This document shows positions 7,899 to 15,059 of a stretch of 64,000 bases of DNA, piece after piece; the first letter of the stretch is position 1, and each line of letters begins with the position of its first letter. The translations under genes and the position numbers were made by a program. The stretch is from DATASD01 sp035276765 (GTDB lineage Bacteria > Patescibacteriota > Saccharimonadia > Saccharimonadales > UBA4665): the NCBI GenBank assembly GCA_035276765.1, contig DATELH010000002.1, positions 682,001-746,000 of the forward strand. Direction: 5' to 3'. Under the pieces are notes generated by a model, which did not search any database, was not told the DNA's origin, and saw nothing but the letters and a program-made list of their open reading frames with translations.

Positions 7899-8894
7899 AT
7901 GGGGACAACAAAGCAACAAGCGAACAATAACGACTATGCAGTAGCTAGAGAGCTGCATGACGGTGCTATCAAGCTATTGGGAGCTGTTACTCAACTCAAC
8001 GATGTCTACAACTATGATGATCCTTACGCTGAGTATCACGAGGTCATACTGCTCTTAAACCGTCCTTATGTGCTGTTAGTGCACGAACTAGAAAAACTCT
8101 ATGGGATAAACAAAACCCTCGCAAAACTTAACGAAGAACCAAAAACGAAAGCTACGTGGACTTTATTTAACACCATCGAGAGCAGCGACCAAGACATCAA
8201 CTTATATCTTAGAGAACACAAAAACACTGAGGACTTTGCTCATCTTGCACAAGTCAATCGGCTTTCTATTATCGCAGGTAAGGAAACGGCTGATTTTACG
8301 CCTGAGCAGCAGAAGATTATTGATGAGGCAGATAAGGCATTTATAACATTCGTAAAGAAGATGGGTGAATGGTCTGCAAGGCGGCCTAAGAAGAAAAGCA
8401 AGGGCTACCACTTTATTATGAACTACAAGCTGAAATATGAGGTAAACGGTAGTATTGTCATAAACGATGTATTGGTTCTCAAAAAGACACAAAGTGGTTC
8501 AGCTCCACGCAAGCTCATGGAACAAGCATTAAAGCACCCATACGAACTATTCAAGCCAGAACTAGGGCAATTAAACCGTAATCTGAGTAGCGTGTTAAGC
8601 GATATGGGGATTACAGGAACGCTGAAAGAGTTGTTCTTCCCTATCGCTAACAAAGACGGTGTGAAGTTCCGTCCTTCAGTAAACTACACGACAGCAGAAG
8701 AAGAACGCATTGATACTAAGGAACTGGATAAGAAATTAAAAGTACTGGGTGCAGAAACTGCAACCATACTTGATAACAACATTTCTGAAGAACCTTTGGA
8801 CGAAGAAACGAGAGCGTTTCTAGCTGCACACCCAGAAACAAGAGTGCTCTTAGAAGAACACGAACTAAACGAAAAAGAACGTAAAAATCCGTAA
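7899..8894 (+). CDS. element cargo, unknown 331-aa helical protein
   Basis: 331 aa, highly charged, predominantly helical and soluble. A Lys-rich block (RRPKKKSKGYHF) lies near residue 165. The C-terminus is acidic and ends in EHELNEKERKNP. No family or active-site motif recognised. The promoter makes the transcript leaderless. Its position between the divergent HTH protein and the recombinase operon suggests an element-specific function, which I cannot name. Confidence 0.7.
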   Translation: MGTTKQQANNNDYAVARELHDGAIKLLGAVTQLNDVYNYDDPYAEYHEVILLLNRPYVLLVHELEKLYGINKTLAKLNEEPKTKATWTLFNTIESSDQDINLYLREHKNTEDFAHLAQVNRLSIIAGKETADFTPEQQKIIDEADKAFITFVKKMGEWSARRPKKKSKGYHFIMNYKLKYEVNGSIVINDVLVLKKTQSGSAPRKLMEQALKHPYELFKPELGQLNRNLSSVLSDMGITGTLKELFFPIANKDGVKFRPSVNYTTAEEERIDTKELDKKLKVLGAETATILDNNISEEPLDEETRAFLAAHPETRVLLEEHELNEKERKNP

Positions 8895-8954
8895 TTAAAC
8901 GACTTTAGTCCGACTTAAAACGATACCAGTAATTATTGGTCTTGTTTGAAATAC

Positions 8955-9005
8955 CCTGAATTCAGGTTCGCAGGAATCCGCCGACTTATAGCGAACTCGT
9001 CGGCG
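8955..9005 (+). promoter_or_regulatory. palindromes in the leader of the recombinase operon
   Basis: Two inverted repeats precede the operon. CCTGAATTCAGG (8955-8966) is a perfect 12-bp palindrome. CGCCGAC (8979-8985) pairs with GTCGGCG (8999-9005) across a 13-nt loop. The second ends 25 nt before ATG 9031. Possible operator and leader hairpin of the recombination operon. Confidence 0.5.
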
Positions 9006-9030
9006 ATCCACAAACCGAAGGGTAAATAAC

Positions 9031-9408
9031 ATGAATGACTTTAAGAAAGAAAGTCGCAACCAAAATAAACAAAATGGGTCAGAACACATAAATAGTGCTC
9101 CCGACCACCAAACACCGATTTTAGCCTCGACTTCCCAGCGTGAGGTTAAAACTAAAACGCAAATTAAATTGAGTAGCGAAGGCTTCAAGCATACACGATG
9201 GCTGTACAAGCAATATGGACGCAAAACACCAAGCTGGTTGCGTAAGACATTTGTACTAAATCAGTACAGGCGTAAGTCGTTGAACGATATGCTGCATGAG
9301 GCACAGCTAGATGACGCATTCTGCGGAAAATATGCTGGTACGAACGAGTGGCACGACCAACTACATCTGGTGTGGCACGCCATCAATCGGAGGCCGTCAT
9401 GCAAATAG
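9031..9408 (+). CDS. small basic protein, first gene of recombinase operon
   Basis: 125 aa, basic. The first 40 residues are polar and probably disordered; the rest is helical (FKHTRWLYKQYGRKTPSWLRKTF). Weak SD GAAGGG before ATG 9031. Its 3' end overlaps the next gene by 10 nt, implying translational coupling. No family recognised; a DNA-binding role is plausible from charge only. Confidence 0.6.
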   Translation: MNDFKKESRNQNKQNGSEHINSAPDHQTPILASTSQREVKTKTQIKLSSEGFKHTRWLYKQYGRKTPSWLRKTFVLNQYRRKSLNDMLHEAQLDDAFCGKYAGTNEWHDQLHLVWHAINRRPSCK

Positions 9409-9761
9409 ACTTCAGCCACAACTTCCCAGAAGTTACTAAAAGCAATACGGGTACATACTTCGTTAAACTTCACTTCCCCAGTCTTGGGTTCTATGTGAAC
9501 GGTATCCGAGTGGTGCCATCAAAACGTAACCAAGGCGAGTACGTTGTCTATAAGCCAGCAATAAGAATAGGCGATAACGACTATAAGACCAATTACGATT
9601 ACGAAAACTCATGCGAACTCTGGTTGTACTTCAAAGAGCTTGCCCTGAAGGCAGTAGATGAGTACGACGACGCATCAGAAGTCTTTGAAGATATTGAAGG
9701 CATGGACATTGAAGCAGAGCTAGGCAAAGCCATTGATGAAATGGAGGGTAAGTCTAACTAA
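9399..9761 (+). CDS. small acidic protein of recombinase operon
   Basis: 120 aa from ATG 9399, chosen because GGAGG (9389-9393) lies 5 nt before it. A longer in-frame start at 9348 lies deep in the upstream gene. The N-terminal half is beta-rich (GTYFVKLHFPSLGFYVNGIRV). The C-terminal half is strongly acidic (FEDIEGMDIEAELG), which recalls DNA mimics or single-strand-binding accessory proteins, but no family is recognised. Confidence 0.65.
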   Translation: MQIDFSHNFPEVTKSNTGTYFVKLHFPSLGFYVNGIRVVPSKRNQGEYVVYKPAIRIGDNDYKTNYDYENSCELWLYFKELALKAVDEYDDASEVFEDIEGMDIEAELGKAIDEMEGKSN

Positions 9762-9842
9762 ATCTCACATAAATATAACCTATGAGATTACTAAACCTAT
9801 TAGATACCTAATCTATATAGATAGCTAATTAACCTATAGGAT
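9761..9842 (+). repeat. AT-rich region with three AACCTAT-type iterons
   Basis: Three imperfect direct copies of AACCTATNAGAT occur at 9777-9788, 9794-9805 and 9831-9842. An inverted repeat AATCTCA/TGAGATT (9761-9767 and 9783-9789) overlaps the first copy. The block lies upstream of the excisionase and recombinase genes, so it may bind an element regulator or the excisionase. Confidence 0.5.
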
Positions 9843-9880
9843 TTCTGTTTAAGAGATAGCTAGTACTTAGAAGATATGCC

Positions 9881-10021
9881 ATGAAAAGAAAGGAAGAAAC
9901 TAGGTCGCCAGAAGAACCGACGTTTGAGTATGTGGTCGTGGAGGACGAATTCAATATCTTAGACGAAGTGTTTAACGAAATATTTGAACAGGTAGAAAAG
10001 GAGATGAATGGAACAATATAA
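9881..10021 (+). CDS. 46-aa acidic micro-protein
   Basis: ATG 9881 to TAA 10021 encodes MKRKEETRSPEEPTFEYVVV followed by an acidic amphipathic helix (EDEFNILDEVFNEIFEQVEK). It lies between the iteron region and the excisionase-like gene, in the same direction. The SD is weak (AGAAG). The helix composition and position make it believable, but there is no homology evidence. Confidence 0.45.
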   Translation: MKRKEETRSPEEPTFEYVVVEDEFNILDEVFNEIFEQVEKEMNGTI

Positions 10022-10069
10022 CGGATAAACATTGACATTTACTTACAATTAACTAATAATGGAGATAAC

Positions 10070-10255
10070 ATGGTTAGCTATAAATTTCATACAGTACAGG
10101 AAGTCGCAGATATACTGCAAATCCACTGGCAGAGCGTACTCACTTACATTAAAAGCGGAAAGCTGGAAGCCGTAAAACTTGGCAGAGGTTACCGAATAAG
10201 TGAGACAGCCTTGCAGAAATTTATAGCCACCTACTCCACACGGAGAAAGCAATGA
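10070..10255 (+). CDS. excisionase-family winged-helix DNA-binding protein
   Basis: 61 aa. FHTVQEVADILQIHWQSVLTYIKSGKLEAVKLGRGYRIS is the MerR-like HTH of the excisionase/helix-turn-helix-17 family (TxxEvAxxLxvs..tVxxxIxxGkLpA.klGr.yRi). SD GGAGAT precedes ATG 10070. Its stop overlaps the recombinase start (ATGA at 10252-10255), so the two are translated together. Likely the recombination directionality factor or a regulator of the operon. Confidence 0.8.
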   Translation: MVSYKFHTVQEVADILQIHWQSVLTYIKSGKLEAVKLGRGYRISETALQKFIATYSTRRKQ

Positions 10256-11925
10256 AAAAAGCAGCAATTTACATGCGTGTCAGTACGGCACATCAGGAAG
10301 AAGAACAAACAATTGAAAACCAGAAAATGGAAATACTTGAAAGAGTGCAGAAAGACGGCAATATATTGCTGGCTGACTGCGAATACAAGGACGAGGGTTG
10401 GAGCGGGGCGATTATTGAGCGTCCCGACCTAGACCGAATGCGAGCAGACGCTCGTGAAGCTAAATTTGAAGTCTTGTATGTCTACGATAGAGGTAGATTA
10501 TCACGCAAGTTCGTTCACCAAGAGATTATCTTGGAAGAACTGCGTGAGTGTGGAATTGAGTGTATAAGCCTTCACGACATTAACGGTCAAACCACCGAAG
10601 AAGTGCTCATGGGCAGTGTCATGGGCATCTTCCACGAGTATGAACGTGTTAAAATCACCGAACGTATGCGTATTGGTAAGGTGCGTAAGGTACGAGAAAA
10701 CAAGAAATTACTTGGGTACCAACCTAAATATGGTTACGACTACTTCCCCCGCATTAAGACTGGTCCTGATGCACGGGACGGTTACTTTGAGATTAACAAA
10801 AAGCAAGCCAAAGTCGTGAAGCAAGTGTTTGAATGGATCGCCGCAGGTGTGTCTAAGCACGAAGTAAAACGCAAGCTGTTCAAAATGGGCGTTCCCCCAC
10901 CTAAAGGCAAACGAGACCAATGGAGTGGTGGTACATTAGACCGAATGGTGCGTGATAGCACATATATGGGCGACCATTACTACAACAAAAGCGAGAGCGT
11001 CCCTACTAAAAACCCACGAAACCCAGAACAAAAGTACCGTAAAATCACTAAAGGTAGTCGTAAACGCCGACCAAAAGAAGAATGGTTTCATGTTGTGGTT
11101 CCAGCCATTGTTAGTCCAGACCTGTTCCATAAAGTCCAAGTACAACTTGAACAAAACAAGCGTACTAATACCCGCAACAACAGCGTAAATAAGTACCTAG
11201 TAGCTGGCTTAGTTGAATGTGCTTGTGGTAAAGCCCGTACAGGCGATCCTGTAAGCAATGGGAGCATGTACTATCGCTGCACTGACCGCTTGAGCAAATA
11301 CCCATTAGAACGTGAGTGCCATGAAGCTGGCATAAACGTTCCCGTCTTTGACGCTTTGGTGTGGCGTAACATCAAAGAACTGCTCTTGAACCCTAACTTG
11401 GTGGTTGAGCGAGCAAAGCGTAGACAAGCCACTTCCCCACTTCAAAACCAGCTTAAAATGCTTAATACGAAGCTAAAGAAACTAGATGACGAACAACGTC
11501 GTTACGATAAAGCCTACGGTCAAGGTGTGATGTCTGAACGCCGCTACAAAGATGTGATGTACGAACTTAACGATAAGCGTGAAGCATTGGTGGCCGAAGT
11601 CTCTGCTTTAGAAGATGAAATGGTCAATCAGAAACCCGTAACTCTTGAACAATACCTTGACGGAACCATAAACCGAGTAGAAAACTTGAGCTTTACAGAG
11701 AAGAAAGCCATAATTAGGAAAGTCGTAGCTAAAATCGTAGCTACAAAACAAGAAGTCAGAGTGTGGGGACGTATTCCCTTGTTAGCGACACCCGAAGGCG
11801 AAACTATAAATAATAATGAAAATTCAATTTTCGCAACTCATCTGTTAAATGAGAGAAAGGTTGGTTTAAATGTTAGCAATTGGCATAGTCGGATTGCCGA
11901 ACGTTGGCAAATCCACGCTGTTTAA
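10252..11925 (+). CDS. large serine recombinase (integrase), C-terminus altered by integration
   Basis: 557 aa as integrated. The resolvase domain occupies 1-145, with nucleophile Ser11 in YMRVSTAHQ and RLSRKF near residue 80. A recombinase domain follows (about 160-300). The zinc ribbon uses CACGK, YRC and EREC (about 323-362). A long coiled coil lies at about 398-460 (QNQLKMLNTKLKKLDDE). The frame crosses attR and ends in 13 residues read from ychF in another frame. In the circular form it continues into 4421-4546 instead. Integrates and, with the excisionase, excises the element. Confidence 0.92.
   Translation: MKKAAIYMRVSTAHQEEEQTIENQKMEILERVQKDGNILLADCEYKDEGWSGAIIERPDLDRMRADAREAKFEVLYVYDRGRLSRKFVHQEIILEELRECGIECISLHDINGQTTEEVLMGSVMGIFHEYERVKITERMRIGKVRKVRENKKLLGYQPKYGYDYFPRIKTGPDARDGYFEINKKQAKVVKQVFEWIAAGVSKHEVKRKLFKMGVPPPKGKRDQWSGGTLDRMVRDSTYMGDHYYNKSESVPTKNPRNPEQKYRKITKGSRKRRPKEEWFHVVVPAIVSPDLFHKVQVQLEQNKRTNTRNNSVNKYLVAGLVECACGKARTGDPVSNGSMYYRCTDRLSKYPLERECHEAGINVPVFDALVWRNIKELLLNPNLVVERAKRRQATSPLQNQLKMLNTKLKKLDDEQRRYDKAYGQGVMSERRYKDVMYELNDKREALVAEVSALEDEMVNQKPVTLEQYLDGTINRVENLSFTEKKAIIRKVVAKIVATKQEVRVWGRIPLLATPEGETINNNENSIFATHLLNERKVGLNVSNWHSRIAERWQIHAV
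11851..11860 (+). promoter_or_regulatory. element-borne ribosome binding site for ychF
   Basis: GAGAGAAAGG lies 9 nt before ATG 11870. Both are element DNA inside the recombinase reading frame. They replace the lost native start of ychF. Confidence 0.75.
11860..11883 (+). other. attR: left half of attP joined to ychF
   Basis: The element arm GTTGGTTTAAATG (11860-11872) leads to ATTGG (11879-11883). Host ychF codons follow. Mirror image of the arm at 4421-4442. Confidence 0.75.
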
Positions 11926-12943
11926 CGCGCTTACCAACAATAATATTTTGGCGGCGAACTATCCGTTTGCAACGATCGAGCCAAACACGGGCATCGTGCC
12001 CGTCCCCGACCCCCGCTTGCACAAGTTGGCCGATTTGTACCGCAGCAAAAAAGTTGTGCCGGCCTCGGTAACGTTTGTCGATATTGCCGGGTTGGTGGCG
12101 GGCGCCAGCCAAGGTGAAGGTCTCGGCAACCAATTTTTGAGCCACATCCGCACCACCAATGCTATCGTCCATGTGGTGCGCGCTTTTGCCGACGATAACG
12201 TGCTGCACGTTGACGAATCGCACAACCCTCAGAAAGACATCGACGTCATTAACACCGAACTGGTGCTCGCCGACCTGCAAACCGTGCAAAAACGCTTGCC
12301 AAAGCTCGAAAAAGAAGCGCGTGCCAATCCCAAATTAAAACCGCAGCTCGACACACTACAAAAAGTGCATGCCATGCTCGACGCCGGCAAGCCGCTCAGT
12401 AGCGCCACCGACATCGACGCGGGTGAGCTCGCCGACCTGCAGCTCATTACCGCAAAACCAGTTATTTATGTGTTCAACGTAGACGAGGCCGGTCTCGCAA
12501 ACGACGGACGCAAAAAAGAATTATCCAATTTGGTGGCGCCTGCACAAAGTTTGTTCATTTGTGCGCAGCTCGAGAGTGAACTGCGCGGTCTCGACCAAAC
12601 CGACGCTGGCGAGCTGCTCGAAAGCTATGGGCAAAAAGAGTCTGGGCTCGTGCAACTCATCCATGCCGCCTATGCCACACTCGGCCTGCAAAGTTACCTA
12701 ACCGCTGGCGAGCAAGAAGTGCGCGCCTGGACAATCAAAAAAGGCGCTACCGCGCCCCAAGCCGCCGGCGTCATCCACGGCGATTTCGAGCGCGGCTTCA
12801 TTGCCGCACAAATCGTTGATTACGATGACCTTATCGCTGCCGGCTCCGAAAACGCCGCCAAGGCTGCTGGTAAAATCCGCACTGAGGGCAAAGATTACGT
12901 TATGCAGTCTGGCGACGTGGTCGAGTTCCGCTTTAATGTCTAG
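11870..12943 (+). CDS. ychF: YchF/OLA1-family P-loop ATPase, 5' end replaced by element
   Basis: 357 aa. P-loop GLPNVGKST at residues 9-17. The G4-equivalent is NVDE instead of NKxD, which in this family shifts preference to ATP. A C-terminal TGS domain (about 275-357) carries the usual EVRAWTIKKG and GFIAAQIVDYDDL. The first three residues (MLA) come from the mobile element; the ancestral start was MASLS at 4401. Length is normal, so the protein should work. Translation now depends on the element's SD, and transcription on the recombinase operon or an unseen promoter. Confidence 0.95.
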   Translation: MLAIGIVGLPNVGKSTLFNALTNNNILAANYPFATIEPNTGIVPVPDPRLHKLADLYRSKKVVPASVTFVDIAGLVAGASQGEGLGNQFLSHIRTTNAIVHVVRAFADDNVLHVDESHNPQKDIDVINTELVLADLQTVQKRLPKLEKEARANPKLKPQLDTLQKVHAMLDAGKPLSSATDIDAGELADLQLITAKPVIYVFNVDEAGLANDGRKKELSNLVAPAQSLFICAQLESELRGLDQTDAGELLESYGQKESGLVQLIHAAYATLGLQSYLTAGEQEVRAWTIKKGATAPQAAGVIHGDFERGFIAAQIVDYDDLIAAGSENAAKAAGKIRTEGKDYVMQSGDVVEFRFNV

Positions 12944-12947
12944 CTCG

Positions 12948-13547
12948 CTAAAACTTTGAGATGCGGTGGCGCATCAGCAGCGGCACGCTTGTGTAAGGGT
13001 TTGGGCTGCGTAATGGCAGGGCACCCATCCCCTCAGCCGGTGTAGCGGCAGCTGGCTTCGGGCCATACACGAAGCTGTCGCTGAGCGCCTGACGGCCGAT
13101 AATGCTCGGCGCGGCGCTTGTCGGTTCTGCGGGCTGGAATTGCTGCAGCATGTATTGCTGGCGAAGTTCCATAATCCGACGCTGCGTGTAATTCATGAGG
13201 TTTCGCAAGACCGTGTGGTTCCACCCGATGAATACCAACGTGCGGTTTGGTGTGGTGACATGGATGGCGGCATTCAGGAGGCGGTGACGGTAATCGACCT
13301 CTGTTACCATGTCGAATCGAACATCCTCAAGCGTGAGGTAAAGCGGCTTTCTGTCGATCAGCAGGATGCGTTGGTCGGTCACACAAAGCAGCGCAAGTCC
13401 ACCTTCGTATTGGCCGTTAGCGCAATGCTGAATCATTTCTCCCGGAGTTAGTACGTTGCAGAGCTCTCTTCTTTCAGCTCTCCAAAAAAAGTGGAAACTG
13501 TACCCAATATTTTTGAGTTGACGATCGACCTCTTTAAGGTTAACCAT
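12948..13547 (-). CDS. PH-like (YokE/bPH_3-type) domain protein
   Basis: 199 aa. Residues about 30-130 (LTPGEMIQHCANGQYEGGLALLCVTDQRILLIDRKPLYL...VDYRHRLLNAAIHVTTPNRTLVFIGW) match bacterial PH-like domains: an xxGEx opening, VTDxRLLLIDxK, and a final helix (MNYTQRRIMELRQ). A disordered Pro/Ala tail follows. A strong SD (AAAGGAGG) precedes ATG 13547. Ends 4 nt from the convergent ychF. Exact role unknown. Confidence 0.75.
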   Translation of the reverse strand: MVNLKEVDRQLKNIGYSFHFFWRAERRELCNVLTPGEMIQHCANGQYEGGLALLCVTDQRILLIDRKPLYLTLEDVRFDMVTEVDYRHRLLNAAIHVTTPNRTLVFIGWNHTVLRNLMNYTQRRIMELRQQYMLQQFQPAEPTSAAPSIIGRQALSDSFVYGPKPAAATPAEGMGALPLRSPNPYTSVPLLMRHRISKF

Positions 13548-13652
13548 AGCATTCCTCCTTTCCCTAACCCTCTCTGGCTAAGTACTTTAATAGTACCTGG
13601 TGGTTTTGAGTGCTGCCGTTAGCTTCTTCACGCAGCTCCGGCGATATTTATC

Positions 13653-13681
13653 ACACCTATACGCAAGCCGTGCGTAGGTGT
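13653..13681 (+). promoter_or_regulatory. hairpin upstream of the Crp/Fnr gene
   Basis: ACACCTA-TA-CGCA (13653-13665) pairs with TGCGTAGGTGT (13671-13681): 11 bp with a 2-nt bulge and loop AGCCG. It lies 35 nt before the Crp/Fnr start, around the expected -35 region, so it may be an operator. Confidence 0.45.
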
Positions 13682-13700
13682 TGCACAAACCGCCCCTAAA

Positions 13701-13716
13701 GTGAGATAATAATCAC
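13701..13716 (+). promoter_or_regulatory. -10 box overlapped by GTGA-N8-TCAC dyad
   Basis: GATAAT (13705-13710) ends 6 nt before ATG 13717 (leaderless). GTGA (13701-13704) and TCAC (13713-13716) flank it. The dyad resembles Crp half-sites but with N8 rather than the usual N6 spacing. Possible autoregulatory site. Confidence 0.45.
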
Positions 13717-14370
13717 ATGGAAACAGGAAACGAACCGCTTTCGGTGCTCGTCGAATTGTTTCAGCGAGGCACCCATTTGACATACGGCAAAGGTGAGTTC
13801 CTCATTCGTCCCGGTAGTAGCCCACCGGGCATTTTTTATATAGAGTCGGGGTTGGTCAAAGCTTACGACATCACCAAATACGGCGAGGAAAACCTGCTTA
13901 TTATCCGCAAACCCGGCGAAATCCTGGGGCTCACTTGGGCACTCACCGGCCAAGGCCGCGGGATTGTGTACGCCGCGCTTGCGCCTACTACCGTCTGGCA
14001 AATCAGCCGCGAAGAATTCGTAAACGTATTGCACACTAAGCCAGAGGTCGCGCTCCCGCTGGTACACATGTTGGTCGACATGTACCGGCTGCATTCCGAG
14101 CGCATTTTAAACCTCGAATATCGCAGCGTGCGCGAACGGCTCATATCGTTTTTGCTTAGTACAGCACGGCGGTTTGGCAAAAAGATCGGCGACAACTCCG
14201 TTAAAATTGACGTGCCGCTTCGGCACCAAGATATCGCTAGCAGCATCAGTGCTACGCGCGAAACTACCGGCCGCGAGCTTGCCCTACTCGAACGCAAAGG
14301 GCTGTTGCACACCGAGCAATCCATTATTACACTACTCGATATCAATGGCCTGCGTAAGCACCTCGAGTAA
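13717..14370 (+). CDS. Crp/Fnr-family transcription regulator
   Basis: 217 aa. An N-terminal cyclic-nucleotide-binding-type beta barrel (about 20-125; PGSSPPGIFYIESGLVKAYDI) is followed by the dimer helix (HMLVDMYRLHSERILNLEYRSVRERLISFLL). The C-terminal Crp-type winged helix (about 165-217) contains RHQDIASSISATRETTGRELALLERKG, the recognition-helix motif. No N-terminal Cys cluster, so not an Fe-S Fnr. Leaderless promoter. Effector and regulon cannot be read from the sequence. Confidence 0.92.
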   Translation: METGNEPLSVLVELFQRGTHLTYGKGEFLIRPGSSPPGIFYIESGLVKAYDITKYGEENLLIIRKPGEILGLTWALTGQGRGIVYAALAPTTVWQISREEFVNVLHTKPEVALPLVHMLVDMYRLHSERILNLEYRSVRERLISFLLSTARRFGKKIGDNSVKIDVPLRHQDIASSISATRETTGRELALLERKGLLHTEQSIITLLDINGLRKHLE

Positions 14371-15027
14371 TTATTTCCAGTGACCGACGATTTGTTCGAT
14401 AGTCTTGATGACCAGATCATGGTCGGGCACGTCTTGTGTTTCGTAGTAATGGTCGGTCGAAATATAGTCTTCGACCACGCTCAAACAAAAAATTTCGTCG
14501 GCAATAATGTGCATGTGGTCAACGGCCGGAACGCTGGCGAGCGGAGCGGCAACCAGTAACTTTTCGATGTTGATCGGTTTTAAAAATTCGGCGGCGACAT
14601 CGAGTGAAAAACCATCGCGGAGTCCATCCGTTACCAAAATAACCACGTGGTCGCGCAGCAAGTCTTTGCGGATCAAGCCGCCGCGGCCAACCAGCCGATG
14701 CATCTCTTGAAGCTTCTCAAGTTTTTCCTGCTCGATAAATCCATGGTACTCGCTCACCATATCCTCAAGCTCAAAGCGCGACAAATCCTTATTGTACGAA
14801 AACGCGCCGTCCTGAGTGATGCCGCCCACGGCCATATTTTCGCGCGGTAAATCAATGGTGTCGCTGAGGAGCATCATGAGCACCGCATGCAGTTGCATGG
14901 CAATTTGCGCGCCCACCATCACCCCACCATCATTCAAGGCAACGACGGCGCAGGGTTTGTTTTGATACTTTTTTGCGATTTGTTCAGCAAGGATTTGCCC
15001 GGCTTCGACCCGGCTTTTAAAATACAT
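14371..15027 (-). CDS. degenerate phosphoribosyltransferase-like protein
   Basis: 218 aa from ATG 15027, chosen because TACACT (15039-15034) ends 6 nt before it; an upstream start at 15063 overlaps tlyA. The fold signature is that of type I PRTases: FKSRVEAGQILAEQI, then ALNDGGVMVGAQIA in place of ALPRGGVPVG. At the PRPP loop ILVTDGLRDGFS replaces VDDGIATGAT. The second loop acid and the flexible TG are lost, so activity may differ or be absent. Last gene of the efp-tlyA run. Confidence 0.75.
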   Translation of the reverse strand: MYFKSRVEAGQILAEQIAKKYQNKPCAVVALNDGGVMVGAQIAMQLHAVLMMLLSDTIDLPRENMAVGGITQDGAFSYNKDLSRFELEDMVSEYHGFIEQEKLEKLQEMHRLVGRGGLIRKDLLRDHVVILVTDGLRDGFSLDVAAEFLKPINIEKLLVAAPLASVPAVDHMHIIADEIFCLSVVEDYISTDHYYETQDVPDHDLVIKTIEQIVGHWK

Positions 15028-15059
15028 GTTTGCAGTGTAGCACCAGCTTACACTTCGGC

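Larger units (their letters stand above)
4419..11883 (+). mobile_element. 7.46-kb serine-recombinase integrative element in ychF
   Basis: The ends are fixed by the split ychF reading frame: ATTGG occurs at both junctions, 7463 bp apart. Contents, left to right: a membrane protein (-), unknown proteins at 5234 (+) and 6007 (-), a small HTH protein (-), an unknown protein at 7899 (+), then an operon of three small proteins, an excisionase-like HTH protein and a large serine recombinase (+). The interior is visibly richer in A+T and A/T-ending codons than the flanks, which indicates horizontal acquisition. No replication, structural phage or conjugation gene is recognised, so it is probably a small genomic island or satellite. 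Confidence 0.88.

Noticed and set aside
7743..7958. 71-codon minus-strand frame overlapping the HTH gene
   Set aside because: Another frame of the 7573-7806 gene and its divergent promoter, without SD or -10 box.
9829..10038. 69-codon minus-strand frame in the element
   Set aside because: Opposite a better-supported 46-codon plus-strand gene and the iterons; Ser/Tyr-rich shadow.
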